Shown piece by piece: positions 24,699-31,787 of a stretch of DNA of 64,000 nucleotides. The DNA comes from JAJYIV01 sp964616135 (GTDB taxonomy: Bacteria > Patescibacteriota > Patescibacteriia > UBA9934 > GWF2-40-263). Within the stretch, counting starts at the first letter, position 1, and every line of letters starts with the position of its first letter. The position numbers were made by a program, and so were the translations under genes. The DNA is taken from positions 1-64,000 of the forward strand of contig CAZTTQ010000002.1 of NCBI GenBank assembly GCA_964616135.1, written 5' to 3'. The notes beneath the pieces were generated by a model, which had not been told where the DNA came from, did no database searches, and worked only from the letters and a program-made list of their open reading frames with translations.

Positions 24699-25463
24699 TC
24701 AGAGCCATTGGGCGGTCAGGAACAAGAGGGCGGCGAACACGGTGACCGCCACGACATAACGCGTGATTAGACGGTGGTTCGCCTGCTCCAAAAACCACGC
24801 GCGGGAAAGGCCGAGGAACGCGTATGCGGCCAACGCCGTCATGGCCGCGTTCACGTAGATGCCCGTCGGTAAGAACGAAAGTGCCAGGAATACCTCTGCC
24901 ATGACCAAGCCGCCGCACAACCCGTACGCCCGCGCGCGTTCATGTTCCATTTTGCTTACCCAGAGCGCCTGGTACATGACGTACGTGGACAAAATGAACA
25001 TCGCCGGCGTGGACATCCACAACGGCGTCTGCATGAACGTGCGCGTCCCGAACGAAAACGCCGCCGCAAAAAAGACAGTGAGCGTATTCATGCCGAGCGA
25101 CAGGTGCTGGATGGCATACGGCTGGTAGGTCACCGGCACGTGCACGTAGGCGAACACCTGCTCCGAAAAGGCAAAGACGATAACCGCGACGAGGACGGCG
25201 ACCGCGGCCCGCTCCCACGTCGTCTCAAGCAGCAGAAATAGCGCCATGCCGGACACGGAAAACGCAAGCGGGGCAAACACCAAGTTCCAAAACGTCCCGC
25301 TGCGCGGTTGCCACCCAACAAGGCGGCCAAGAAGCAGGAAGGAGAGGAGCAGGGCGCCAGCAAGCGGTAACAACGGCGCTTGCGGCAGCCGCACCGCCAA
25401 CCAGAAACCCGCGCCCAACGTCAGGGCGAGAGCAAACGGCGTGAGGCGGTGCAGCAGGATCAT
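24699..25463 (-). CDS. Polytopic membrane protein of unknown function
   Basis: 254 aa with about eight hydrophobic helices covering almost the whole chain. Loops are short; one motif (AFAYVHVPVTYQPYAIQHLSLGMN region, ~105-130) has His and Tyr residues near the membrane. No transporter or enzyme signature recognised. Its stop lies one base from the start of the pseudoprotease gene and its start 7 bases from the preceding stop, so it is part of a tightly packed operon with envelope genes. Confidence 0.75.
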   Translation of the reverse strand: MILLHRLTPFALALTLGAGFWLAVRLPQAPLLPLAGALLLSFLLLGRLVGWQPRSGTFWNLVFAPLAFSVSGMALFLLLETTWERAAVAVLVAVIVFAFSEQVFAYVHVPVTYQPYAIQHLSLGMNTLTVFFAAAFSFGTRTFMQTPLWMSTPAMFILSTYVMYQALWVSKMEHERARAYGLCGGLVMAEVFLALSFLPTGIYVNAAMTALAAYAFLGLSRAWFLEQANHRLITRYVVAVTVFAALLFLTAQWL

Positions 25464-25470
25464 AGAACGG

Positions 25471-26316
25471 TTAGAGGAAGCGGCCTTCCAACTTGATAAC
25501 GCCGTCTTCCACGGTGACCGACTTCAGGTCCAGATGTTCTTTCATGCCGGGAGCGGCGGACGCGAACGCCTTGCGCAATCCCTCTTCGTCCAGCTGCTTC
25601 ACGAACGACGTGGGAACCTGCAGGTTCCCCACCCACACGTCCAGCAAGGAGACGGAGAGGGCACCGTCCACGAGCGACGGGCGCAGATACACGCGCACGG
25701 AGGAATGCTGCTTGTTGTCCTTCAATGGGAGGAATACTTCTACTCCCTGCGCGGAAGAAATAGCGATCTGCGCGCGGGACAGGTCGAACGGCTGGTCATC
25801 CGCCGCCGTCTTCCCTTCCGAAGTCTTGGGGACGGTTGTTGCCGCCTGACGAAGCGAGGCGGTCAACATGCCTTCCGTCAGGTCGAACGAGAGACGGCCT
25901 GAAGCGCTGCCGGCGGTCTTTTCCAGGTTCTTGAAGAACGCCTGGACGTTTTCGTCATTGAACAGGTCGTTCAGCGCAGCTTCTGTATCCGCACCCGGCT
26001 GGTCCAGGCCCTCCAAAGACTTAAACGCATCTGCCGGGAACAAGGCGACGGTCTTTTTGTCCGGCGTGACCGGACGGAGGGGCTGGTGTTCCTTATAGAC
26101 CAGCGAGAACACCGGGACGTGGACGATCCCCGCCTTGGAGGCAAAGAACGCGCCGACGGAGGCGACGCCCAAAATAAGGACGAGGGGGATGGCGAGACAG
26201 CCGCCCAAACACCAACACCCCCAACGGACCGGCTTCTTCTCCGTGGGAGAAATGGGTGCCGGGGACGGTTTCGGTTGGGCCGGAAGCTGTCCTGCGGTTT
26301 TGTCCGTGCGTGCCAT
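25471..26316 (-). CDS. Single-pass membrane protein with Cys-rich juxtamembrane motif
   Basis: 281 aa. A Pro/Lys-rich cytoplasmic N-terminus of ~30 residues precedes the compact motif WGCWCLGGC and a hydrophobic helix (LAIPLVLILGVASVGAFFA). The ~230-residue remainder is extracytoplasmic, alpha/beta, resembling lipid-binding or BamE-like folds only vaguely. The three closely spaced Cys just inside the membrane could be acylation or metal sites; this is speculation. Fourth-from-last gene of the permease-Wzz operon. No family recognised. Confidence 0.7.
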   Translation of the reverse strand: MARTDKTAGQLPAQPKPSPAPISPTEKKPVRWGCWCLGGCLAIPLVLILGVASVGAFFASKAGIVHVPVFSLVYKEHQPLRPVTPDKKTVALFPADAFKSLEGLDQPGADTEAALNDLFNDENVQAFFKNLEKTAGSASGRLSFDLTEGMLTASLRQAATTVPKTSEGKTAADDQPFDLSRAQIAISSAQGVEVFLPLKDNKQHSSVRVYLRPSLVDGALSVSLLDVWVGNLQVPTSFVKQLDEEGLRKAFASAAPGMKEHLDLKSVTVEDGVIKLEGRFL

Positions 26317-26336
26317 AAAGCGTAGTGAAAGAGTAT

Positions 26337-26747
26337 TTACCGCACCCAGGGAAAGGCGGCAACCGCCGTATCAAGGCGTGCCTGCCCGGCCTTCAATGCC
26401 GCGGTATCACCTGTCAATCCCGCGCGCACCTGGGAAAGGCCGCCGACCAACTCCAAATGGGCTTTCATGTCGGCCGTCGGCACGCGCAACGGCAGTAACG
26501 CGTCGATGGCACGCGTTACATCACCCGCGCGATCCTTCCCATCCGACACAAGCACCGGGGCAAGCGCCGCGCGCACGGCAGCGCGGTACTGGTCCGGATC
26601 GACGGCGGTCGTCTCCGTCGCGGGCACCGGGGCATTCCCGCCGGAATGGACGGACGTGTAGATGACGGCGCCCAAGGCAACCGTCAGCACGGCCAATACG
26701 ACTGGGAAGAAGGAAGGGTGTTTGTGAATGGCCATACGATTAGACAT
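26337..26747 (-). CDS. Small membrane-anchored hypothetical protein
   Basis: 136 aa from ATG 26747, which overlaps the permease gene by 8 bases; a second ATG at 26735 would avoid the overlap. One N-terminal helix (FFPVVLAVLTVALGAVIYTSV), then an Ala/Asp-rich helical domain of ~100 residues. No motif recognised. Position between the AI-2E-type permease and the Cys-motif protein marks it as an operon member. Confidence 0.65.
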   Translation of the reverse strand: MSNRMAIHKHPSFFPVVLAVLTVALGAVIYTSVHSGGNAPVPATETTAVDPDQYRAAVRAALAPVLVSDGKDRAGDVTRAIDALLPLRVPTADMKAHLELVGGLSQVRAGLTGDTAALKAGQARLDTAVAAFPWVR

Positions 26748-27780
26748 CTTCGGATTCCTTAGTGAACAGATCTTCCAACACGACCGCGGCCATAGTGGCG
26801 ACCGGAATGGACAAGAGCGCGCCGACGAACCCACCGATTTTCACCCCGACCAATAACGCGACGATGGAGGCGATCGGGTTGAGACCCGTCGCTTTTTGCA
26901 TGATCTTGGGGACGAGGATGTTGTTTTCCAGCTGTTGGATCACCACGTACAACACCAACACGGACAGTGCTTTGAGCGGAGACTGGCCGAACGCGATCAA
27001 CACCGCCGGCACGACGGACAGGATAGGCCCCACGTACGGCACCAACTCGAGCAACGCGGCCAACAGGGCGAGGACCAAGGCGTACCGCACATCCAGGACC
27101 AGCAACCCGACGTACACCGTGACACCGATGACCGTCCCGAGTGTCAGCTGTCCGCGCAGCCAAGACCCGACCTTCCCTTGCATCTTGCCGAACAAACGGG
27201 TCAGGTACGGTTGGTATTCTTCCGGTGCCAAGTTTTTGAAGAACCGGCGCGCGCTTTCTTCTTCTACCACCATGTAAAACGCGAGTACCAATACAAGCAG
27301 GACGGCTGCGACGGCGCCAAACACGCCCGTAATGGTAGAAAACACCGACGTAAAGGAGGACGTGACGCCCGACTGCAACGACTGCAGGGCGGCGGCGAGG
27401 TTCTCCTGCAAGCCGTACTGCACGGTCACCGCCTGGAATTTACCGAACACGTCCCAGAGTGGCGAAGACGGGATCGCCGAAAGCAATTGGCCTAATTCCG
27501 CACCAACAATAGGCACCAGGATCAAGATCGCGCCGGCGATCAGGCCGAACATCATGAGGTATACCAACAGCACGGCCAGCGCGCGCGGCACGCGGCGGCG
27601 CGCAAACGCTCCCGCCAACGGATCAATGAGCGCGGCAAGCAATACCGCGGCAAACAGGACCGCAAGAATGTCCCGGACAAACCAGGCAAACGCGAGTCCG
27701 GCAGCGATCAATACGGCCTTGACGAAGGTCCCCGTAGAGATGGAGATGACGCTCGGCCGGTCTTGGAACGGGAGGGACAT
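26740..27780 (-). CDS. AI-2E family (PerM-type) permease
   Basis: 346 aa, usual size. About eight membrane helices, with a central helical extracytoplasmic region (~110-210). The C-terminal signature of PF01594 is clear: LELVPYVGPILSVVPAVLIAF, then QQLENNILVPKIMQKATGLNP and a closing hydrophobic hairpin. Members move small molecules or ions (AI-2, Na+/H+, other substrates); the substrate cannot be read from sequence. First gene of the six-gene operon down to 22989. Upstream an extended -10 TGGTATCAT (27811-27804, minus) is visible. Confidence 0.9.
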   Translation of the reverse strand: MSLPFQDRPSVISISTGTFVKAVLIAAGLAFAWFVRDILAVLFAAVLLAALIDPLAGAFARRRVPRALAVLLVYLMMFGLIAGAILILVPIVGAELGQLLSAIPSSPLWDVFGKFQAVTVQYGLQENLAAALQSLQSGVTSSFTSVFSTITGVFGAVAAVLLVLVLAFYMVVEEESARRFFKNLAPEEYQPYLTRLFGKMQGKVGSWLRGQLTLGTVIGVTVYVGLLVLDVRYALVLALLAALLELVPYVGPILSVVPAVLIAFGQSPLKALSVLVLYVVIQQLENNILVPKIMQKATGLNPIASIVALLVGVKIGGFVGALLSIPVATMAAVVLEDLFTKESEDV

Positions 27781-27820
27781 AAAAAGGAAGATCTATTTTC
27801 GACATGATACCATGTTCCCG

Positions 27821-27849
27821 TTGATTTTCGCGCCCGGAAGCGCTAGGAT
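27821..27849 (+). promoter_or_regulatory. Promoter of smpB-ssrA; near-leaderless
   Basis: TTGATT (27821-27826), 17-base spacer, TAGGAT (27844-27849). Start would fall at about 27856, one or two bases before the smpB ATG. Confidence 0.65.
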
Positions 27850-27857
27850 GGGCCGTT

Positions 27858-28298
27858 ATGAACGACTCCACGCTCGCCCTCAACCGCCGTGCCTCGTTTG
27901 ATTATGAATTCCTTGAAACGCTCGAGGGCGGTTTGGCGTTGACCGGGCCGGAAGTGAAGTCGGCAAAAGCCGGACACGTACAGCTGACCGGCGCGTTCCT
28001 CTTCGTACAAAAAGGAGGACTCTGGCTGAAGGGCGCGCGCATCGCCCCGTACCAGCCCGCCGGCCTCCGCAACGGAGACCCGACCCGCGACCGCAAGGTG
28101 TTGGTCAAGAAAAAGGACGTGATGCGTTTTGCCGGAAAAACGCAGGCCGATGGATTGACTTTAGTGCCAATTTCGGTGTACGTTACGCGCGGTCTTGTGA
28201 AGCTGAAGTTCGCTCTCGCGCGCGGAAAAAAGCAATACGAAAAGCGCGACAAGATCAAAAAGCGTGACGCGGCCCGCGAGGACCGCGAGTACGCGTAA
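27858..28298 (+). CDS. smpB: SsrA-binding protein SmpB
   Basis: 146 aa, family length. The OB-fold barrel has YEFLETLEGGLALTGPEVKSAKAG (the standard GxEVKSLR-like segment), GAFLFVQKGGLWLKGARIAPYQPA and KVLVKKKDVMRFAGKTQADGLTLVPISVYVTRGLVKLKFALARGKKQYEKRD. It ends in a basic tail that inserts into the mRNA channel of the ribosome. Works with tmRNA in ribosome rescue. The stop codon is two bases before the 5' end of tmRNA, so RNA and protein partner are adjacent and perhaps co-transcribed. Confidence 0.97.
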   Translation: MNDSTLALNRRASFDYEFLETLEGGLALTGPEVKSAKAGHVQLTGAFLFVQKGGLWLKGARIAPYQPAGLRNGDPTRDRKVLVKKKDVMRFAGKTQADGLTLVPISVYVTRGLVKLKFALARGKKQYEKRDKIKKRDAAREDREYA

Positions 28299-28300
28299 GC

Positions 28301-28697
28301 GGGACTGTCACGGGTTCGATTCCAATTTCGACCCCGACGAGCAAGCCGAGGACGTATCCGCCCTCGTAAATCCCGGATACAGAGAACCCAACTGCCAACG
28401 TCTTCTCGAAGGTGCAGAGCGCGATCGCTTCGGCGGCCCGCTCCAACCTCTCTCTGGCCGTCGCCTAAGGGCGTACGACCCATCTTCCCTCCTGATGTCT
28501 CATAAGGAGCGGCGGGTGTCATATACATGAGGCTTCGGCTCCGCGGCCGTCGGCCACGCGGAGCGACCTGGCGGCCGACACGTCCGGATGGGTTTGGTCC
28601 CGTCTACACCATTCGGCCGTACCCAGGCGGGACTGAGCTTGGAGAAGCGTCGCGGAAGAGTTGGAAGACGGGAGTTCAATTCTCCCCAGTTCCACCA
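28301..28697 (+). ncRNA. ssrA: Transfer-messenger RNA (tmRNA)
   Basis: 397 nt. The 5' GGGACTG pairs with 3' CAGTTCC, followed by encoded ACCA; pair 3-70 is G-U, the alanine identity mark. The 3' T-arm is GGGAG-TTCAATT-CTCCC, and the 5' side has the GGGTTCGA D-loop-like segment. The tag frame most likely resumes at GCC 28394 (context AACT-GCC-AAC, as in E. coli -GCA-AAC) and ends at TAA 28466, giving a 24-residue tag that begins ANVFSKVQ and ends SNLSLAVA, the hydrophobic end expected of a degradation tag. An upstream in-frame TAA (28367-28369) excludes a longer frame. Confidence 0.95.
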
Positions 28698-28702
28698 AAA
28701 GC

Positions 28703-28731
28703 GCCTCCGGCATTGTGCCGGGGGCTTTTTT
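28703..28731 (+). terminator. tmRNA terminator
   Basis: GCCTCCGGCA (28703-28712), TTG loop, TGCCGGGGGC (28716-28725), TTTTTT. Confidence 0.85.
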
Positions 28732-28747
28732 GTTCCCCAAGCAGCCC

Positions 28748-28776
28748 TTGCCCTCCCCCGGGTTTTCCGCTATCCT
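28748..28776 (+). promoter_or_regulatory. Promoter of infC
   Basis: TTGCCC (28748-28753), 17-base spacer, TATCCT (28771-28776); start would be ~7 bases before the ATG at 28791. Confidence 0.6.
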
Positions 28777-28790
28777 CCCGACAGATTGAT

Positions 28791-29342
28791 ATGCGCATTC
28801 ACCGCCACCGTTACCAAAAGCCGAAGCTGAACATCCCGGTCTTCGGCGCGAACGAAAAAATCGTTTCGGCCCAAGTTCGCGTTATTGACGAAAACGGCGT
28901 CATGCTCGGCGTCCTGGACACGCCCAAAGCGGTCGCAATGGCGCAAGAACGCGGCCTGGACCTGGTGGAAGTGAACCCGGCCGCCGAACCGCCGGTGTGC
29001 AAGTTCCTGGACTTCGGCCAGTTCAAGTACCAAAAGGAGAAAGAGGTGCGCAAGCAAAAAGCCCAGTCGGCCGAAGTGGAAATCAAGGGCATCCGCCTGT
29101 CCCTCCGCATCGGGCCCGGCGACTTTGAAACCCGCCACCAGCAGGCCAAGAAATTCTTTGAACGCGGCGACAAGGTAAAGATCGAATTGCCCCTCCGCGG
29201 CCGTGAAAAAGCCTTCCGGGAGGGCGGTTACGACGTGGTGAACAAGTTCATCGAACTCCTCCGGACGGACTTTCCCCTGCGCATCGAGTCCGCCCTGACC
29301 TACCAAAACGGCAAGATTACCGCGATTTTGGCACGCGAATAA
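28791..29342 (+). CDS. infC: Translation initiation factor IF-3
   Basis: 183 aa from ATG 28791; the frame is open far upstream, but that part lies inside tmRNA. N-domain: IVSAQVRVIDENGVMLGVLDTPKAVAMAQERGLDLVEVNPAAEPPVCKFLDFGQFKYQ; basic linker; C-domain: EIKGIRLSLRIGPGDFETRHQQAKKFFERGDKVKIELPLRGRE, all typical of IF-3. It prevents premature subunit joining and checks the start codon. It is followed by rpmI and rplT, the classical infC-rpmI-rplT order. No SD precedes it. Confidence 0.97.
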   Translation: MRIHRHRYQKPKLNIPVFGANEKIVSAQVRVIDENGVMLGVLDTPKAVAMAQERGLDLVEVNPAAEPPVCKFLDFGQFKYQKEKEVRKQKAQSAEVEIKGIRLSLRIGPGDFETRHQQAKKFFERGDKVKIELPLRGREKAFREGGYDVVNKFIELLRTDFPLRIESALTYQNGKITAILARE

Positions 29343-29346
29343 GGCA

Positions 29347-29375
29347 TTGACAGGCGACGGCCCTTCCTCTATACT
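29347..29375 (+). promoter_or_regulatory. Promoter of rpmI-rplT
   Basis: Perfect TTGACA (29347-29352), 17-base spacer, TATACT (29370-29375). Start near 29382, ~21-base leader. Confidence 0.8.
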
Positions 29376-29402
29376 CCCCGCATTCATTGACGTATCCACC
29401 TT

Positions 29403-29597
29403 ATGAAGCTCAAGACCCACAAGGCCCTCGCCAAGCGCCTCCGCGTGACCAAGACCGGCAAGGTCATGAAGCGCCACGCCGGCCAGGCCCACTTCAACTC
29501 CCGCAACTCCGGCAAGATCACGCGCAAGAAGCGCCGTGACCATGAACTCTCCGGTGCGCATGCCAAGGCCGTCCAGACCCTGCTCCACACCTCTTAA
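29403..29597 (+). CDS. rpmI: Ribosomal protein bL35
   Basis: 64 aa, family length. MKLKTHKALAKRLRVTKTGKV and the KRHAGQAHFNSRNSGKITRKKRR core are diagnostic. Large-subunit protein binding 23S rRNA. It has its own strong promoter in addition to possible read-through from infC. No SD; the start is preceded by pyrimidine-rich ATCCACCTT. Confidence 0.97.
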   Translation: MKLKTHKALAKRLRVTKTGKVMKRHAGQAHFNSRNSGKITRKKRRDHELSGAHAKAVQTLLHTS

Positions 29598-29618
29598 TCC
29601 CCTTTCCGTAACCTTCCT

Positions 29619-29969
29619 ATGCCTCGCGTCAAACGCGGCGTACAGCACGTCAAACGCCGCCGCAACCTGCTGAAGAAGACCAAGGGGATGATGTGGGGCC
29701 GCAAGTCCAAGATCAAGCTTGCCCGCACCGCGTTCCTGAAGGCCGGCCAGACCGCCTTCAAAGACCGCCGCCGCAAGAAGCGTGAAATGCGCCGCCTGTG
29801 GACCATCCGCATCAACGCGGCCGTCCGCCCGCTCGGCCTTTCCTACAGCCGCTTCATTGACTCCTTGAAGAAAGCCAACGTGAGCATGGACCGCAAGGTT
29901 CTCTCCTTCTTGGCCAAGGACTACCCCGCCGTCTTCGAAGCCGTCCTGAAACAGGTCGCTTCCAAGTAA
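29619..29969 (+). CDS. rplT: Ribosomal protein bL20
   Basis: 116 aa, family length. MPRVKRGVQHVKRRRNLLKKTKGMMWGRKSKIKLAR and the helical YKDRRRKKREMRRLWTIRINAA-like segment are typical. Assembles early on 23S rRNA; in many bacteria it autoregulates this operon, but no L20-binding pseudoknot could be identified in the short leader here. It starts 21 bases after rpmI with CCTTCCT before the ATG, not an SD. Confidence 0.97.
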   Translation: MPRVKRGVQHVKRRRNLLKKTKGMMWGRKSKIKLARTAFLKAGQTAFKDRRRKKREMRRLWTIRINAAVRPLGLSYSRFIDSLKKANVSMDRKVLSFLAKDYPAVFEAVLKQVASK

Positions 29970-29977
29970 CAAAACAT

Positions 29978-30000
29978 CCGCCCCAACGGGCGGGTTTTTT
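29978..30000 (+). terminator. Terminator after rplT
   Basis: CCGCCC (29978-29983), CAAC loop, GGGCGG (29988-29993), then a T run. Confidence 0.8.
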
Positions 30001-30063
30001 GTTCACAGACAATCCCTTGCCATCCAAAAGGCCCCGTGCTACTATCTCCCCACAAATCAGCAC

Positions 30064-30141
30064 GGACCGGTGGTGTAGCCCGGTTAACACGTCTCCCTGT
30101 CACGGAGAAGTTCGCGGGTTCGAATCCCGTCCGGTCCGCCA
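30064..30141 (+). tRNA. tRNA-Asp (GTC)
   Basis: The acceptor stem GGACCGG/CCGGTCC closes a full cloverleaf. The anticodon arm TCTCC-CTGTCAC-GGAGA has GTC at 30099-30101, and the T-arm is GCGGG-TTCGAAT-CCCGT. Discriminator G plus encoded CCA. Its last 21 bases plus five flanking bases recur at 30305-30330. Confidence 0.97.
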
Positions 30142-30330
30142 GAAAACCCCCGACTCGTTCGGGGTTTTTCTATTGCGCGGACCATCAGCAAGCCAACCGC
30201 TTGGCTTGCGTCGGGATGAGAACGCCGGAGCCTTATTCCGCCACCAGGCGGAATGGCGAGGCGGTGGCCAGGCCGAGGGAGCGACGGCGACCGAGAGCCG
30301 AGGCCGAATCCCGTCCGGTCCGCCAGAAAA
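30121..30330 (+). repeat. Structured segment bounded by a 26-bp duplication of the tRNA-Asp 3' end
   Basis: 30121-30146 (tRNA-Asp from the T-loop through CCA and AGAAAA) is repeated exactly at 30305-30330. Between the copies are the tRNA terminator, a perfect 9-bp hairpin (GCAAGCCAA 30188-30196 / TTGGCTTGC 30201-30209), a perfect 8-bp hairpin (ATTCCGCC 30235-30242 / GGCGGAAT 30247-30254) and a GC-rich tract with CGAG motifs. No coding frame is convincing. Options are a remnant of integration into the tRNA gene, a small mobile repeat using the tRNA 3' end, or a decayed second tRNA gene. Confidence 0.75.
30143..30169 (+). terminator. Terminator after tRNA-Asp
   Basis: AAAACCCC...GGGGTTTTT hairpin beginning one base after the CCA end. 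Confidence 0.75.
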
Positions 30331-30360
30331 AACCTAAATTTACGTCAGGTTTTTTCTTTT
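30325..30360 (+). terminator. Terminator after the duplicated tRNA end
   Basis: AAAAAACCT (30327-30335) and AGGTTTTTT (30347-30355) pair around an 11-base loop, followed by CTTTT. Confidence 0.7.
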
Positions 30361-30420
30361 GCGGGGATTCTCCCTTTCCAAGAACCCCCGTCTGGGCTAC
30401 GATCTAGCCCATTCATTCGT

Positions 30421-30705
30421 ATGGCACTCCCCAAACCCAAAACCGCCGCCGCCCGCGCGGCCCTGGACGCCAAGCTCTTCCAAAACATGGAAGTGATTTG
30501 GAAGAAGACGGGGCGCCAGCCGACCTATAGTGAAATGGAAGCAGCCACCGTCGACTTCCCCATTGGGGCGTACGCGGAACGCTTTGGCAGCTGGCTGCAG
30601 GCCTGCTCCGAGTTCATCAAGTACCGCCACCGCACCAAGGGGAACATGCAATTCAAGAATCCGGTAAAGCCGTCGTGGAGCGGCAAGAAATCCTTCGACG
30701 AATAA
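30421..30705 (+). CDS. Small protein with homing-endonuclease-associated (HNH_repeat-like) domain
   Basis: 94 aa from ATG 30421. NMEVIWKKTGRQPTYSEM followed by YAERFGSWLQACSEFIKY fits the homing-endonuclease-associated repeat (PF18780-like), whose hallmarks are G-R-PT and the FGSW motif. Here it stands alone, without an HNH nuclease domain, so it would be a DNA-binding fragment. Lys-rich ends support nucleic-acid binding. TTTCCA-N17-TACGAT lies just upstream and no SD is present. It lies directly after the tRNA-associated element. Confidence 0.7.
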   Translation: MALPKPKTAAARAALDAKLFQNMEVIWKKTGRQPTYSEMEAATVDFPIGAYAERFGSWLQACSEFIKYRHRTKGNMQFKNPVKPSWSGKKSFDE

Positions 30706-30711
30706 AAAAGC

Positions 30712-30738
30712 CCGGCCATGTTGGTCGGACGTTTTTCC
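30712..30738 (+). terminator. Weak terminator after the FGSW protein gene
   Basis: CCGGCC, ATGTT loop and GGTCGG pair with one G-U; followed by ACGTTTTT. Confidence 0.5.
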
Positions 30739-30864
30739 TAATATCCTTGATACATTGACAGATGGATGAAAAACCCCCTAAGGTCCCTTCGTTGTCCGAA
30801 ACCCCTTCGGGAACCCTTCCATGAGGATCATGGCTACGCACGTTCATCAGACATCGAGGAAGGC

Positions 30865-31743
30865 ATGCCGAAGCCGAAAGGATACACCGTTCTCCCAATC
30901 GATACGGGCCCATACTCCATACGGGCGAGGATCAAGGCGTCAAACCCCGAGATCGGCTATGAATCTCTGGTAAAAGAGGAGCAGCGCATCTACCGTGAGG
31001 CGCTTGCCTCTGTCCGTGCGGCCTGGGAGGAACGGCGGTACGCGCACCACCAGAAGAGACCGCCCAAATCTAGCGTGCCTGAGGCAATCGTGACGGACCT
31101 CGAGTGCTTTTTCGACGCCCAACTCGACCTGGTCGGGAAAGAGGAGAACCTCTTCTTCCGCAGCCATCTCCTGAGGCAGAGGAAACGAGTAATCGAAAAG
31201 GCCCTGGGGATGGGCATTGGACACGGGAGGATTCCGTTCCTGGCAGTCGTCCCTTCCCCATTCCTGAGCATCTACACGCAGATGGGCATGCACACACGTA
31301 CGTACCCGCGACATTCGGGAGACCACGTGTTTCAGGGCTCCGCGTACATCAACACGAACGATCTCGAGGACGCCGTCGAGACGCCGAAGGACCCATACTT
31401 TATCTTCGACGTCGACGACGGGCTCGACCACGAACAGAACTGTCCGCCGAATGAGGCACTCGTCCTCATCAAGGCCCGCAGCCGCCAAGCGCTCACAACA
31501 GCCGAAATCATGGCTCTGGGCCGCACGTTGTCGCGTGAGAACATCGTCGCGCTCGCCTCGCGCAGGAAGGACGCCAAGGCCTATCCGCTCATCTGGAGCA
31601 ACGAGGGATGGCCGAATCTCCAGTGGCTGGAAGAAGGCCCCGAAGACTGGCAGAACATCTGGCGGCACGTCCACTACCCATCGTGCGGTGCCCGCGATAC
31701 CACGTCGGACATGTACTACGAACAACGGATCCCTCTCCCCTAA
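30865..31743 (+). CDS. DUF5701-like hypothetical protein
   Basis: 292 aa from ATG 30865, chosen for GAGGA just upstream (30856-30860); an ATG at 30766 would add 33 residues of poor quality. FLAVVPSPFLSIYTQMGMH, then AYINTNDLEDAV, PYFIFDVDDGLDHEQNCPPNEALVLIKARSRQALTTAEIMALG (in parts) and PLIWSNEGWPNLQWLEEG resemble the DUF5701 family as I remember it; no function is known. It lies among native genes but has a purine-rich ribosome site, like the other accessory genes here. Strong terminator downstream. Confidence 0.65.
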   Translation: MPKPKGYTVLPIDTGPYSIRARIKASNPEIGYESLVKEEQRIYREALASVRAAWEERRYAHHQKRPPKSSVPEAIVTDLECFFDAQLDLVGKEENLFFRSHLLRQRKRVIEKALGMGIGHGRIPFLAVVPSPFLSIYTQMGMHTRTYPRHSGDHVFQGSAYINTNDLEDAVETPKDPYFIFDVDDGLDHEQNCPPNEALVLIKARSRQALTTAEIMALGRTLSRENIVALASRRKDAKAYPLIWSNEGWPNLQWLEEGPEDWQNIWRHVHYPSCGARDTTSDMYYEQRIPLP

Positions 31744-31747
31744 CGAA

Positions 31748-31787
31748 ACCGCCCGACGACCGACTGGTCGAAGGGCGGTATTTTTTT
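31748..31787. terminator. Terminator between the DUF5701-like gene and pyk
   Basis: ACCGCCC (31748-31754)/GGGCGGT (31773-31779) with inner CGACC/GGTCG, then seven T on the plus strand. Confidence 0.8.

Noticed and set aside
28527..28790. N-terminal extension of the IF-3 frame
   Set aside because: This stretch is inside tmRNA, its terminator and the infC promoter; IF-3 homology starts at 28791.
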